DNA of 64,000 bases. It comes from Flavihumibacter solisilvae. Lineage in GTDB: Bacteria > Bacteroidota > Bacteroidia > Chitinophagales > Chitinophagaceae. Under the pieces are notes generated by a model. The model was not told the DNA's origin and ran no database searches. It saw only the letters and a list, made by a program, of their open reading frames with translations. The stretch lies in the NCBI RefSeq assembly GCF_000814475.1, contig NZ_JSVC01000002.1:124001-188000 (forward strand). Reading direction: 5' to 3'. The translations under genes were made by a program, and so were the position numbers. Below are positions 26,636 to 35,718 of the stretch, piece after piece. Each line of letters opens with the position of its first letter. Position 1 is the stretch's first letter.

Positions 26636-26669
26636 TTGGTTCAATGAAATTTGTGCCTCGTTGAACCAA
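26636..26669 (+). promoter_or_regulatory. candidate operator over a promoter
   Basis: ttggttcaa (26636-26644) and ttgaaccaa (26661-26669) are perfect 9-bp inverted arms, 16 bases apart and 12 bases from the hydrolase start. Between them lies GAAATTTG (26646-26653), one mismatch from the -7 consensus and 20 bases after a TTG (26623-26625). A dimeric regulator bound here would cover the promoter. Confidence 0.45.
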
Positions 26670-26680
26670 AAACCTTATTT

Positions 26681-27544
26681 ATGAAAAAGAGTTCATTATT
26701 CGTGGCTGTAATGCTGGCATCGGCAGCGTTCAGTACTGTCAATGCGCAGGAAAAAGTTATTGAGTTGCCCAACAGGGTGAAGCTCGAATTTGTGGAAACG
26801 GGTAAGTCAAACGGCGTTCCGGTCATCTTTCTTCACGGCATCACCGATTCCTGGCAATCGTTTAAACTGGTGCTTCCACACCTGCCCAAATCCATTCATG
26901 CATATGCCATTACGCTAAGGGGGCATGGCGATTCTGACAAACCACCTGCAGGTTATCAGCCTGAAGATTTTGCCAATGACATCGCCGCATTTATGGATGC
27001 GGAAAAAATCAGTGAGGCATATATAGTCGGCCATTCAATGGGGTCGACAATTGCCCAGAGATTTCTTCTTAGTTATCCAGGAAAGGTGAAAGGCGTCGTT
27101 CTGATCGGTGCGTTTGCAGGCTACCCGGGTAATGCGCCCATAAGCGAATTTTACCAGGCAGTAATAAACCTGGAAGATCCCATTGATCAGTCATTCGCAA
27201 ATGACTTCCAACTTAGCACCACAGCAAGCCCGGTGCCTGAGAGCTATTTCAATACAATGGTAGGAGAGTCATTGAAAGTTCCTGCATTTGTATGGAGGGC
27301 TGCCCTGGAGGGACTGATATCAGTCAATTACACGGAGCAACTCTCTGCAGTCACCAAAAGGGTTACAATTTTCTGGGGTGCGGAAGATGGATTTTGCCCG
27401 CGTTCAGACCAGGACAAATTGCTGGCAGCGATCAGCGGATCATCATTAATAGTTTATGAAGGAACCGGTCATGCACTTCATTGGGAAGAGCCGCGACGGT
27501 TCGCAAACGACCTGGTCGCATTTATCGGTGATGCCGACAAATAG
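26681..27544 (+). CDS. Secreted alpha/beta hydrolase
   Basis: The 287-residue protein has a signal peptide (MKKSSLFVAVMLASAAFSTVNAQ) and an alpha/beta-hydrolase fold. HG in VIFLHGITDSW forms the oxyanion region, GHSMG carries nucleophile Ser119, an aspartate lies in FWGAEDGFCP, and the catalytic His264 is in GTGHALHWEEP. The family includes esterases, lipases and haloperoxidase-like enzymes; the substrate is not predictable. The start is set by the signal peptide and by the AT-rich leader. The TPR gene follows after 25 bases. Confidence 0.88.
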   Translation: MKKSSLFVAVMLASAAFSTVNAQEKVIELPNRVKLEFVETGKSNGVPVIFLHGITDSWQSFKLVLPHLPKSIHAYAITLRGHGDSDKPPAGYQPEDFANDIAAFMDAEKISEAYIVGHSMGSTIAQRFLLSYPGKVKGVVLIGAFAGYPGNAPISEFYQAVINLEDPIDQSFANDFQLSTTASPVPESYFNTMVGESLKVPAFVWRAALEGLISVNYTEQLSAVTKRVTIFWGAEDGFCPRSDQDKLLAAISGSSLIVYEGTGHALHWEEPRRFANDLVAFIGDADK

Positions 27545-27569
27545 TGGCCGGACAATTTAAACATCTGTT

Positions 27570-29276
27570 ATGAAACATTTATTTTTTATAGGTGGTGTTA
27601 TTATAGTTGGACTGTTTTTCGCAAATGGCCGGCGGCCTGCGAAAATCGTGGAAACAGGAATCAGTATACCTGTATATTGCGGACCGTCGATCGACACCGC
27701 CCTGATGAATAATGGAGACGCCCCCATCTTCAGTGGACTCGGCAATCTTCATTTCGCGGTCACTACAACATCAGCAAGGGTGCAACAATACTTCAACCAG
27801 GGATTGTCGCTGATGTACGCGTTCAATCATGGTGAAGCAGGCCGATCATTTAAATCTGCATTGAAGCTCGACTCAACATGTGCCATGGTGCATTGGGGAA
27901 TGGTGATGGTGTTGGGACCGAATTATAACGCAGCATTAAATCCGACAAGCCTTGCTGAGATCAACGCTTACCTTGACAAAGCAAAATTCTATGCAAAGGA
28001 TGTGAATGAAAAGGAAAAGGGATTAATTGCGGCTGTGGCTAAGCGTTATCCTTCAGAGCCGGCAACTGACATGTCGCCATTCAATGAAGCTTATGCAACG
28101 GCCATGAAAAAGCTGGCCATCAGGTTTCCCGATGACATGGAAATTGCCGTACTGTATGCTGAAGCACTGATGAACGAACACCCATGGAATTTGTGGCTGA
28201 AGGACGGAACACCACAACCATGGACACCCGCTATTCTTAACCTTCTGGAAGAGATCCTGGGCAAATGGCCTTCACACCCCGGAGCCATTCATTATTACAT
28301 CCATGCTACAGAAGCTTCGAAGAATGCGGAGAAAGCACTGCCTTATGCAGGCAGGTTGCCGGAACTGATGCCTGCCGCCGGCCACCTGGTGCATATGCCT
28401 TCACATATTTACATCAGGACAGGTGATTACCATAAAGGGGTGCTGGTAAATGAGCAGGCAAGTTCGGCGGACAGCGCATATATCAGTCAGTGCAGGAGGG
28501 AAGGCAGTTACCCGATGTTATTATATCCGCATAATATTCATTTCCTGGCAGCTTGTGCATTTCTTGAGGGAAGTTCGGAAAAAGCAATCCGCAATGCATG
28601 GCGGGTGTCAGCAGTCACTGACAAGAGATATTTGGCAGAAAATATCACGTTGCAGCATTATTACATAATTCCCTATTACGTATTGGTGCAGCTTGGCAGG
28701 TGGAAGGAGATCCTTGCCTTATCAGCCCCGGGTGAAAGCCTCCTGTACCCGCGTTCCATTTACCACTATGCAAGGGGAATGGCCTTCGCTGCTTCCAATG
28801 AATTGCCGGCTGCCGAACGGGAACTGGAGTTACTGAAAATCATCGCAGGGGATGCAGCATTGAAGAAAATGCTGATCTGGGATATGAACAGCGCTGCAGA
28901 CCTCGCAGGGATAGCATCCAATGTTCTGGAAGGGGAAATCCTGGCAAGGCGAAGAAGGTTCGATGCAGCAGATAAACTCTTTGTTGCTGCTATTGAAATC
29001 GAAGACAGGCTAAATTATACCGAACCGCCCGATTGGTTTTTCTCAGTTAGGCTTACGCGCGGCCACTGGTTACTGAAAGCACAAAAGTATGCCGGGGCGG
29101 AAAAGGTTTTCCGCGACGATCTGCAAACATTCAAGGAGAACGGTTGGTCCCTGATGGGATTGTATAAGGCACTTGCAGGCCAGGAAAAGGACGTGGAAGC
29201 CGCGGAAGTTAGTAGGCGATTCAATGTAGCATGGCAATGGGCGGATATTTCGATTTCCAGCTCTCGTGTCGAATAA
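27570..29276 (+). CDS. TPR-repeat protein with N-terminal membrane anchor or signal
   Basis: The 568-residue protein has an N-terminal hydrophobic segment (about 3-19) and then many TPR-like helical pairs (for example YFNQGLSLMYAFNHGEAGRSF, and the histidine-containing GAIHYYIHATEASKNAEKAL and HLVHMPSHIYIRTGDYHKGV). This resembles a widespread family of large TPR proteins without known enzymatic activity. It is probably exported. It appears co-transcribed with the hydrolase. I cannot assign a function. Confidence 0.8.
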   Translation: MKHLFFIGGVIIVGLFFANGRRPAKIVETGISIPVYCGPSIDTALMNNGDAPIFSGLGNLHFAVTTTSARVQQYFNQGLSLMYAFNHGEAGRSFKSALKLDSTCAMVHWGMVMVLGPNYNAALNPTSLAEINAYLDKAKFYAKDVNEKEKGLIAAVAKRYPSEPATDMSPFNEAYATAMKKLAIRFPDDMEIAVLYAEALMNEHPWNLWLKDGTPQPWTPAILNLLEEILGKWPSHPGAIHYYIHATEASKNAEKALPYAGRLPELMPAAGHLVHMPSHIYIRTGDYHKGVLVNEQASSADSAYISQCRREGSYPMLLYPHNIHFLAACAFLEGSSEKAIRNAWRVSAVTDKRYLAENITLQHYYIIPYYVLVQLGRWKEILALSAPGESLLYPRSIYHYARGMAFAASNELPAAERELELLKIIAGDAALKKMLIWDMNSAADLAGIASNVLEGEILARRRRFDAADKLFVAAIEIEDRLNYTEPPDWFFSVRLTRGHWLLKAQKYAGAEKVFRDDLQTFKENGWSLMGLYKALAGQEKDVEAAEVSRRFNVAWQWADISISSSRVE

Positions 29277-29306
29277 TGATTCTGTCTGCTTTCGTATTTT
29301 CAGGCA

Positions 29307-29651
29307 GTGAAATATCGCATAAAGGAAAATTCTATATGGGCAGGAATTGCGGCCCGGCGCCTGCGGTCAGAAAAAATGGCCATGGTGCTGGGCTCTACCA
29401 TACATCTGCACAATACCAGCATGGAGGAGTTGCTGCAGAACCGGCGGTGGTTACGGCATGAGCTGGCCCATGTTAAACAATTCAGCCAACTCGGATACCT
29501 GCCATTCCTGTGGATGTATTTCCGGGAGTACCTGAAAAATGGTTACCGCCAGAATAGGTTCGAAGTGGAGGCCAGGGCGGCCGAATATGACGAGAGTTTT
29601 GATAGTTACGTGTTCATTCCCAGTTCGCGGCAATCCGCCAGGATCTCCTAA
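29307..29651 (+). CDS. Mini-zincin with HELAH motif (DUF4157-like)
   Basis: The 114-residue protein carries HELAHVKQ, with His51-Glu52-His55 in the HExxH zinc-protease arrangement, followed by a hydrophobic stretch (LGYLPFLWMYFREYL) and a later Glu-rich EVEARAAEYDE that could supply the third ligand. This is close to the DUF4157 family, but the protein is only the core. The start is GTG at 29307, 31 bases after the TPR gene; MAMVLGST is an internal alternative. There is no signal peptide. Its stop overlaps that of the convergent birA. Confidence 0.7.
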   Translation: MKYRIKENSIWAGIAARRLRSEKMAMVLGSTIHLHNTSMEELLQNRRWLRHELAHVKQFSQLGYLPFLWMYFREYLKNGYRQNRFEVEARAAEYDESFDSYVFIPSSRQSARIS

Positions 29652-30394
29652 AAGACCCATTGCACTTCGCCCACCCTGAATTTCCTTTCCTCTGTATCAG
29701 TAGTTAGCAGTTCCCCGGATGCATTTACGTGCCTGACAGTGGTTTCGAATGAATTCCCGTCTTTGCTTAGCCGAACCTGCCTGCCTCTCCCGAACAAAAA
29801 ATGGTTGTAATCGGCCAGGATCGTTTCCTTACCCCCGGAAATAAGCTCCTGCCACCTGGCTTCAAGACTGGCACAGAGGCCGTTCAGCATCTCCATCAGG
29901 TCGAAATGACGACCGGTGATCTGTTTAAGCGACACCGCTCGGGTGGTGGCAGGGTCGAAAACAGTCTGGTTGATATTCAGGCCTATTCCCACTATGGCAA
30001 ACTGCCAGTGAGAACCCGACCAGTTGTTCTCAATCAGGATTCCGCCTGCCTTTCTGTCACGCCAATAAATATCATTTGGCCATTTAATAGAAAGTTCATC
30101 GCCGCCATACGGCCGAAGCCAGTCGTGGCATCCGAGCGCCACAGCCATGCTCAGGCAGAATACGGAATCAGCAGGCAGGGTGTTGGTTTCAAGTATAAAA
30201 CTGGCAATTATGTTCTCCCCGCTGGTCGTTACCCAGCTGCGGCCCATCCGGCCTTTCCCCGCAGTTTGTTCAAGCGCAAAAATGACTTCTCCGTGAGTTG
30301 CCAGTCGCCTGTGAACAAGGTCCATGGCATAGTTGTTGGAGCTGTCTACTGTAGTTAGGACGGTGATCCGGTTGCCTATATGTTGAGCGGCCAT
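29648..30394 (-). CDS. birA: Biotin--[acetyl-CoA-carboxylase] ligase, catalytic domain only
   Basis: The 248-residue enzyme attaches biotin to carboxylases. Motifs are TAGKGRMGRSW (the biotinyl-AMP loop, a variant of GRGRxGRxW), SIKWPNDIYW, and KAGGILIENNW, with a small SH3-like C-terminal domain. The N-terminal DNA-binding domain of Escherichia coli BirA is absent, so it should not repress biotin genes. The start MAAQHIGNR is preferred to an upstream ATG at 30478. It diverges from rsfS. Confidence 0.9.
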   Translation of the reverse strand: MAAQHIGNRITVLTTVDSSNNYAMDLVHRRLATHGEVIFALEQTAGKGRMGRSWVTTSGENIIASFILETNTLPADSVFCLSMAVALGCHDWLRPYGGDELSIKWPNDIYWRDRKAGGILIENNWSGSHWQFAIVGIGLNINQTVFDPATTRAVSLKQITGRHFDLMEMLNGLCASLEARWQELISGGKETILADYNHFLFGRGRQVRLSKDGNSFETTVRHVNASGELLTTDTEERKFRVGEVQWVF

Positions 30395-30490
30395 CAGGTT
30401 GCGTAAAAGATTAGTATTTTTGAACGTGGCGAATGTAGGATTTTCCTTAATTTGAACGGGGATGCTGCCGCCCGTCAACCGGCACCGGTT

Positions 30491-30498
30491 TATTTTTG
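30491..30498 (+). promoter_or_regulatory. rsfS -7 box TATTTTTG
   Basis: An exact TAnnTTTG match ends 20 bases before the rsfS start codon, in the divergent region with birA. No good -33 element is seen. Confidence 0.45.
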
Positions 30499-30518
30499 AC
30501 CACTAAAAGAAAAGATTA

Positions 30519-30920
30519 TTGGAACCATTGTCAGCTTTAGCTTCTCGTCAACGAAATAGTGTGACCCGCTTAACCAAGAATTCGAAGATCCTCAAATCCA
30601 TTATAAAGGCGATCCAGGACAAAAAAGGAGAAAATATAATCTCACTCGATCTCCGCAAAATACACGAAGCCGTAGCCGATTTTTTCATCATCTGCCAGGC
30701 AACTTCGACCACCCAGGTAAAAGCTATAGCCGATGCCGTAGAGCATGAAGTGAAGCTTGAACTGGGGGAAAATCCTTACCGGCATGAGGGACAGCAGGCG
30801 GCACAGTGGATTTTGATAGATTACGTGAATGTGGTCGTGCATGTGATGCAGCCCGAAGCCCGGAAGTTTTACCGGCTGGAGGAAATGTGGAGTGATGCGC
30901 CATTGACCGAGTATAAGTAA
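30519..30920 (+). CDS. rsfS: Ribosomal silencing factor RsfS
   Basis: The 133-residue protein is of the Iojap/RsfS family, which binds L14 on the large subunit and blocks subunit joining when nutrients are scarce. Family blocks are LRKIHEAVADFFIICQATSTTQVKAIAD, YRHEGQQAAQWILIDYVNVVVHVM and FYRLEEMWSDAP. The start is TTG (30519); another TTG lies three codons on, and there is no ATG before the domain. It is followed by a hairpin and ftsH. Confidence 0.93.
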   Translation: MEPLSALASRQRNSVTRLTKNSKILKSIIKAIQDKKGENIISLDLRKIHEAVADFFIICQATSTTQVKAIADAVEHEVKLELGENPYRHEGQQAAQWILIDYVNVVVHVMQPEARKFYRLEEMWSDAPLTEYK

Positions 30921-30927
30921 TAAAAAA

Positions 30928-30953
30928 GGGGCCATTTTGAACAATGTGGCCCC
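30928..30953 (+). terminator. GC-rich hairpin between rsfS and ftsH
   Basis: ggggcca / tggcccc form a 7-bp stem with a 12-base loop, eight bases after rsfS. There is no T-run after it, so it may act as an mRNA-processing or stability element rather than a terminator. Confidence 0.4.
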
Positions 30954-30988
30954 ATATGCATTAGTAATTCTTTATAGTCAAACACAAT

Positions 30989-33007
30989 ATGTCACAGGAA
31001 GATTTGAAATCAAATGAGAGGGGAGGATTTAACAGGATGAGACCCAGACCCGACGGAAATGGAAATGACCCACGCAGGGGCCCTAAATTCAATATTTACT
31101 GGATCTGGGGCGCTTTAGCTGTTATACTTCTTGGTTTTAACTTGTTCAGCTCTTTTGCTCCGGATGCCCGCAGGATCACCTTTGCAGAATTCAATGAGCA
31201 TATGCTCGCAAAGGGAGATGTTGAAAAGATTGTCCTGATCAGCAACAAAAACCTGGTCCGCGTCTTTATTAAGCCCGACAGCCTCAAGAAAGAATATTAC
31301 CAGAGTAAGCTGCCGAAAGGATTCAACGCTGCCACGGACAAAGGCCCACAGTTTGAATTTACCATTGCCAAACCTGAAATATTTACGGACGACCTCCGGG
31401 ATTTTTATGCCAAGAACCCCCAGGTCAGGGAAGTGCCCCGTATCGACGATACGGAGGGCGACTGGCTCGCACCCATTTTCCAGTTCGTATTACCTATTTT
31501 CATCATAGTGCTTATCTGGGTGCTGCTCATGCGTAAAATGGGTGGCGGAGCCGGCGGCGGCGCCGGACCCGGAGGTATTTTCAATATCGGCAAATCGAAG
31601 GCACAGCTTTTCGACAAAGGCACTAAAGTGAATATCACTTTTAATGATGTTGCCGGACTTGATGAAGCAAAGGTGGAAGTGATGGAAATCGTGGACTTCC
31701 TCAAGAATCCGAAAAAATACACCAGTCTCGGTGGTAAGATCCCCAAAGGCGCATTGCTTGTTGGTCCTCCCGGAACCGGTAAGACCCTGCTCGCAAAGGC
31801 CATGGCCGGTGAAGCACAGGTTCCGTTCTTCAGCCTGAGTGGTAGTGATTTCGTTGAAATGTTTGTGGGTGTCGGCGCAAGCCGGGTTCGTGACCTGTTC
31901 AAACAGGCACGCGAGAAAGCACCTTGTATCATATTCATTGATGAGATTGACGCTATTGGCCGTGCACGCGGAAAGAATGCCATTATGAGCAATGATGAAA
32001 GGGAAAGCACCCTTAACCAGTTGCTCGTGGAAATGGATGGATTCAGTGGCGAAAGCGGAATTATTGTCCTTGCAGCCACGAACCGTCCCGATGTACTCGA
32101 TAGTGCGTTACTGCGTCCAGGACGTTTCGACCGCCAGATCTCGATCGATAAGCCCGATGTGAAAGGAAGGGAAGCTATCTTCAAGGTTCACCTGAAACCT
32201 ATCAAAGTTTCAGAACATGTGGACATTCATAAGCTTGCAGAACAGACACCGGGATTTGCCGGCGCGGATATCGCCAACGTATGTAACGAAGCTGCGCTTA
32301 TCGCCGCACGTAAGGGTAAGGAAGCAGTTGATATGTCTGACTTCCAGGATGCGGTGGACAGGGTGATTGGCGGACTGGAAAAGAAAAACAAGATCATTTC
32401 TCCCGATGAGAAAAAGATCATTGCTTACCATGAAGCAGGCCACGCAATTTGCGGCTGGTATCTCGAGCACGCTTACCCGCTGCTGAAGGTTACCATCGTT
32501 CCAAGAGGTACGGCAGCACTTGGTTATGCGCAGTATACTCCGAAGGAGCAATACCTGTATAATACAGACCAGCTGATGGACCAGATCTGCATGACCCTGG
32601 GCGGCAGGGCAGCAGAGGATATCTTCTTCGGCAAGATTTCAACCGGTGCCCAGAATGACCTGCAGCAGATCACCCGTATGGCCTACGCCATGGTGACTGT
32701 GTATGGAATGAATGACAAAGTCGGGAATGTAAGCTTCTATGATCCGCAACAGGAAAATTCATTTACCAAGCCGTACTCGGAAGAAACTTCAAAGCTTATC
32801 GATGAAGAAGTAAGGAAACTCATCGATTCAGCATATGACCGTACCAGGGAACTACTTACGGAAAAAAGGCAGCAGGTAGGTATCCTGGCCGAAAAGCTGC
32901 TCGATAAGGAAGTGTTATTCCAGAGCGACGTTGAACAGCTTATTGGAAAGCGTCCGTTCGAGGAAAAGAAAACCCTGGACGTTGAAGAAACTCCTACTAT
33001 TGTTTAA
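30989..33007 (+). CDS. ftsH: ATP-dependent zinc metalloprotease FtsH
   Basis: The 672-residue inner-membrane protease degrades misfolded membrane and regulatory proteins. It has two membrane segments (about 36-53 and 163-182), Walker A GPPGTGKT (259-266), Walker B IIFIDEID followed by AIGRARG, the second region of homology with R-P-G-R-F-D, and the zinc site HEAGH (481-485). The periplasmic loop is long, as in other Bacteroidota FtsH proteins. A Gly-rich linker (MGGGAGGGAGPGG) precedes the AAA domain. lutC follows after 6 bases. Confidence 0.97.
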   Translation: MSQEDLKSNERGGFNRMRPRPDGNGNDPRRGPKFNIYWIWGALAVILLGFNLFSSFAPDARRITFAEFNEHMLAKGDVEKIVLISNKNLVRVFIKPDSLKKEYYQSKLPKGFNAATDKGPQFEFTIAKPEIFTDDLRDFYAKNPQVREVPRIDDTEGDWLAPIFQFVLPIFIIVLIWVLLMRKMGGGAGGGAGPGGIFNIGKSKAQLFDKGTKVNITFNDVAGLDEAKVEVMEIVDFLKNPKKYTSLGGKIPKGALLVGPPGTGKTLLAKAMAGEAQVPFFSLSGSDFVEMFVGVGASRVRDLFKQAREKAPCIIFIDEIDAIGRARGKNAIMSNDERESTLNQLLVEMDGFSGESGIIVLAATNRPDVLDSALLRPGRFDRQISIDKPDVKGREAIFKVHLKPIKVSEHVDIHKLAEQTPGFAGADIANVCNEAALIAARKGKEAVDMSDFQDAVDRVIGGLEKKNKIISPDEKKIIAYHEAGHAICGWYLEHAYPLLKVTIVPRGTAALGYAQYTPKEQYLYNTDQLMDQICMTLGGRAAEDIFFGKISTGAQNDLQQITRMAYAMVTVYGMNDKVGNVSFYDPQQENSFTKPYSEETSKLIDEEVRKLIDSAYDRTRELLTEKRQQVGILAEKLLDKEVLFQSDVEQLIGKRPFEEKKTLDVEETPTIV

Positions 33008-33013
33008 GGTTAT

Positions 33014-33667
33014 ATGAACGTATCACCTTCAAAGGAAAATATTCTTAAAAAGATCAGGAAGGCGTTGAGTGAATCAACGCCTATTCCTTTTCCTGCAAGT
33101 GAAGGAAGTCAGTCGGTTTTCCAGCCACAGCGCGAAGACCTGGAACTGCTGTTTGCATCTGCATTTACTCACCTCCAGGGAAAATTCGTTTTTTGCGTCG
33201 ACCAGCAGGAACTGGTACTCCGGCTTCAACACCTGTTCCAGCAGGAGTCTTTCAAAAAAGTCTATTGCCGGGAAAGCGCCTTGTTGAAGATGTTCAGCGG
33301 GTCAGGATGGGATAACGCGACTACCGATAAACCGGGGGATCTTTACACCTGTGATGCAAGCATTACCACCTGTGAATTCCTGGTTGCCCGCACCGGTACA
33401 ATTGTGATGAGTGCTGCCCAGGAAAGTGGTCGCACAACAAGCGTCTATGCGCCTGTTCATATCTGCATAGCCAGCACTGACCAGCTGGTGTATGACGTCA
33501 GGGATGGACTTAAGATGGTTAAAGATAAATATGGTTCCTCGCTGCCTTCTATGATTACCTTCGCATCAGGTCCCAGCCGGACTGCAGATATCGAGAAGAC
33601 CCTCGTCGTAGGTGTTCACGGGCCGAAAGAAGTTTATCTTTTCCTGGTCGATGAACTGGGGATCTGA
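33014..33667 (+). CDS. lutC: LUD-domain protein, LutC-like
   Basis: The 217-residue protein matches the LutC/YkgG family, the third component of lactate oxidation. The conserved C-terminal block GPSRTADIEKTLVVGVHGPKEVYLFLVDE is diagnostic, as is CEFLVARTGTIVMSAAQESGR. It lies directly after ftsH rather than beside lutB (8242), so the Lut genes are dispersed. Confidence 0.88.
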   Translation: MNVSPSKENILKKIRKALSESTPIPFPASEGSQSVFQPQREDLELLFASAFTHLQGKFVFCVDQQELVLRLQHLFQQESFKKVYCRESALLKMFSGSGWDNATTDKPGDLYTCDASITTCEFLVARTGTIVMSAAQESGRTTSVYAPVHICIASTDQLVYDVRDGLKMVKDKYGSSLPSMITFASGPSRTADIEKTLVVGVHGPKEVYLFLVDELGI

Positions 33668-33702
33668 ACCATAGTCAATTTGTTCACAAACTTATTCCTT
33701 GC

Positions 33703-34131
33703 ATGCATTTCCTTCCCGATTACCAGTTGTTTGTTTATGGCTCGCTCCGTAGGGGATTCCAGCACGACGCGTATGAATATATCCGCCGTTACTTTACTTA
33801 TGTCGGGGAGGCCAGCGTTAAAGGCCTGCTTTATGACATGGGTGAATACCCTGCTGCGATACCTGCCAATACGGAAGCGACAATTGTAGGTGAACTTTAC
33901 CGGATAAGAGAGATGGATGAGTTTGAGTGGGCAATGGGCCAGCTCGACGACTATGAAGGAATCTATCCTGAAGCTGGGGAAGCCCCGCTCTACAGGCGCG
34001 AAAGGGCAACCGTAAGGTTGGGGAATGATGTTAGTACCGAAGCCTGGATCTATTGGTTCAACGGAAGTGTGGAAGGCAGGCCGGTTGTGGCATCAGGCGA
34101 TGTTCTGGAATACAGGAGAAGTAAAAAATAA
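33703..34131 (+). CDS. Gamma-glutamylcyclotransferase-like (AIG2/GGCT) protein
   Basis: The 142-residue protein has the GGCT-fold signature YGSLRRG near the N-terminus (residues 11-17) and the region with the catalytic acid, QLDDYEGIYPEAGEAPLYRRE. Members cleave gamma-glutamyl amides or act in related chemistry; the precise substrate is unknown. It is in the ftsH-lutC-lpxH plus-strand run. Confidence 0.85.
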   Translation: MHFLPDYQLFVYGSLRRGFQHDAYEYIRRYFTYVGEASVKGLLYDMGEYPAAIPANTEATIVGELYRIREMDEFEWAMGQLDDYEGIYPEAGEAPLYRRERATVRLGNDVSTEAWIYWFNGSVEGRPVVASGDVLEYRRSKK

Positions 34132-34152
34132 TAGTAAAAAGTATAAAGCGGC

Positions 34153-34908
34153 ATGCAGCTTACGGAAGGCAAAAAGGTATATTTTCTTTCTGATTTTCAT
34201 TTGGGTTCTCCGAATCATGAAGCCAGTTTAACCAGGGAAAAAAAGATAGTCCGTTTTCTGGACGAAATTTCAAAAGACGCAGCCGTGATCTTTATTGTGG
34301 GTGACCTGTTCGACTTCTGGTATGAATACCGGTCGGTTGTGCCCAAGGGTTATGTACGCTTGCTGGGCAAGCTCGCGGAAATAACAGATCGTGGTATCCC
34401 AGTGCACTTCTTTGTTGGCAACCACGACATGTGGATGAATGGCTACTTCGAACAGGAGCTGAATATCCCTGTGTATCACCAGGAACAATACTTTGAGTTC
34501 AACGGAAAGAAATTCCTGGTTGCACATGGCGATGGGCTCGGACCAGGCGACCATGGTTATAAATTCATCAAGAAGATCTTCCGGAACCCCTTCTGCCAGT
34601 GGCTCTTTGGAATCCTGCATCCTACACTGGGCATTGGGCTGGCAAATTATATGAGCCGCAGGAGCCGTGCAGCAACGGGACAAAATGATGAACATTTCCT
34701 TGGCGAAGAAAATGAATGGCTGATCAGCTATTGCAAGGAAGTGCTGCAGAAAAGGCATTTTGATTATCTCATATTCGGACACCGGCACCTGCCAATAGAT
34801 TTTCAACTCGGAAACAGCCGCTATATTAACCTCGGCGACTGGATCCGTTACGACAGTTATGCCGTGTTTGATGGTGAACATTTAAGCCTTAAATATTACC
34901 CGTCATGA
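34153..34908 (+). CDS. lpxH: UDP-2,3-diacylglucosamine hydrolase
   Basis: The 251-residue enzyme belongs to the calcineurin-like metallophosphoesterases and cleaves UDP-2,3-diacylglucosamine to lipid X in lipid A synthesis. The metal motifs are DFHLG, GDLFDFW, GNHDMW, VAHGDGLG and GHRHLPI. The insert around FCQWLFGILHPTLGIGLANYMSRRSR, which clamps the lipid chains, is present. The stop overlaps the next start as ATGA. Confidence 0.9.
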   Translation: MQLTEGKKVYFLSDFHLGSPNHEASLTREKKIVRFLDEISKDAAVIFIVGDLFDFWYEYRSVVPKGYVRLLGKLAEITDRGIPVHFFVGNHDMWMNGYFEQELNIPVYHQEQYFEFNGKKFLVAHGDGLGPGDHGYKFIKKIFRNPFCQWLFGILHPTLGIGLANYMSRRSRAATGQNDEHFLGEENEWLISYCKEVLQKRHFDYLIFGHRHLPIDFQLGNSRYINLGDWIRYDSYAVFDGEHLSLKYYPS

Positions 34909-35717
34909 AAACAGCCGTCTTACTTGTCATGTTGCTCTTTACCGGGTTCGCTTATGCGCAGCAGGACAGGTTTGCGCTTAAAGGGAAGTTCGGCCAGGAT
35001 ATTTCAGATTTCGCAGTTGATAATCTCGGAAACATATTTCTTGTAAACACCAACGGCCAACTTAAAAAATTATCACCGGCAGGTGATTCTGTAGCGGTAT
35101 ATAACGAAATCAGGAAATTTGGGAAACTCTCCTCCATTGATGTTTCGAACCCATTGAAAGTGCTGCTGTTTTATAAAGATTTTGGTACGATAGTGGTACT
35201 GGACAGGTTTTTAAACAGGCGTAATACCATCGATGCCAGGAGGAACAATATTTTGCAGGCAAAAGCAATCGGCCAGTCTTATGATAATGGTGTGTGGATC
35301 TACGACGAACTTGAGGGTAAACTCAAAAGGATGGACGACAACGGAAATGTGATCAGTGAAACTGCCGATTTCAGGGTATTGTTTGATTCTCCCCCGTCTC
35401 CCATAATAATAACAGATGCTGACCGGCTGGTTTATCTTTATGATCCGGAGAAGGGACTTTTTGTGCTTGATTATTTCGGAACAGTCCGGAATAAAGTAGC
35501 ATTGCTGGGATGGACAGACGTCCAGGTTTCAGGCAACCGGGTATTAGGCAGGAAAGGTAACAGTCTTGCCAGCTATGTTCCCGGTACACTTGATATCAGG
35601 GAAGAACCACTGCCTTCAATGCTGGAAGGCGTTACTAAAGTTCAGGTATCGAGAGACCTGTTTTATATTCTCAAAGGCAATGTACTGTATGTGTATACTA
35701 TAAAAACGAACCAGTGA
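34905..35717 (+). CDS. Secreted protein of unknown function
   Basis: The 270-residue protein has a clear signal peptide (MKTAVLLVMLLFTGFAYAQ). The body shows repeated beta-strand blocks of the form DFAVDNLGNIFLVNTNGQLKKL, suggesting a beta-propeller. No catalytic motif is apparent. It is translationally coupled to lpxH and is one base before the MscS gene, so its product may relate to the envelope (inference). Confidence 0.75.
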   Translation: MKTAVLLVMLLFTGFAYAQQDRFALKGKFGQDISDFAVDNLGNIFLVNTNGQLKKLSPAGDSVAVYNEIRKFGKLSSIDVSNPLKVLLFYKDFGTIVVLDRFLNRRNTIDARRNNILQAKAIGQSYDNGVWIYDELEGKLKRMDDNGNVISETADFRVLFDSPPSPIIITDADRLVYLYDPEKGLFVLDYFGTVRNKVALLGWTDVQVSGNRVLGRKGNSLASYVPGTLDIREEPLPSMLEGVTKVQVSRDLFYILKGNVLYVYTIKTNQ

Positions 35718-35718
35718 A

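Noticed and set aside
31405-32184. 259-residue frame antisense to ftsH
   Set aside because: It reflects the ftsH codon pattern on the other strand and has no promoter, start region or family.
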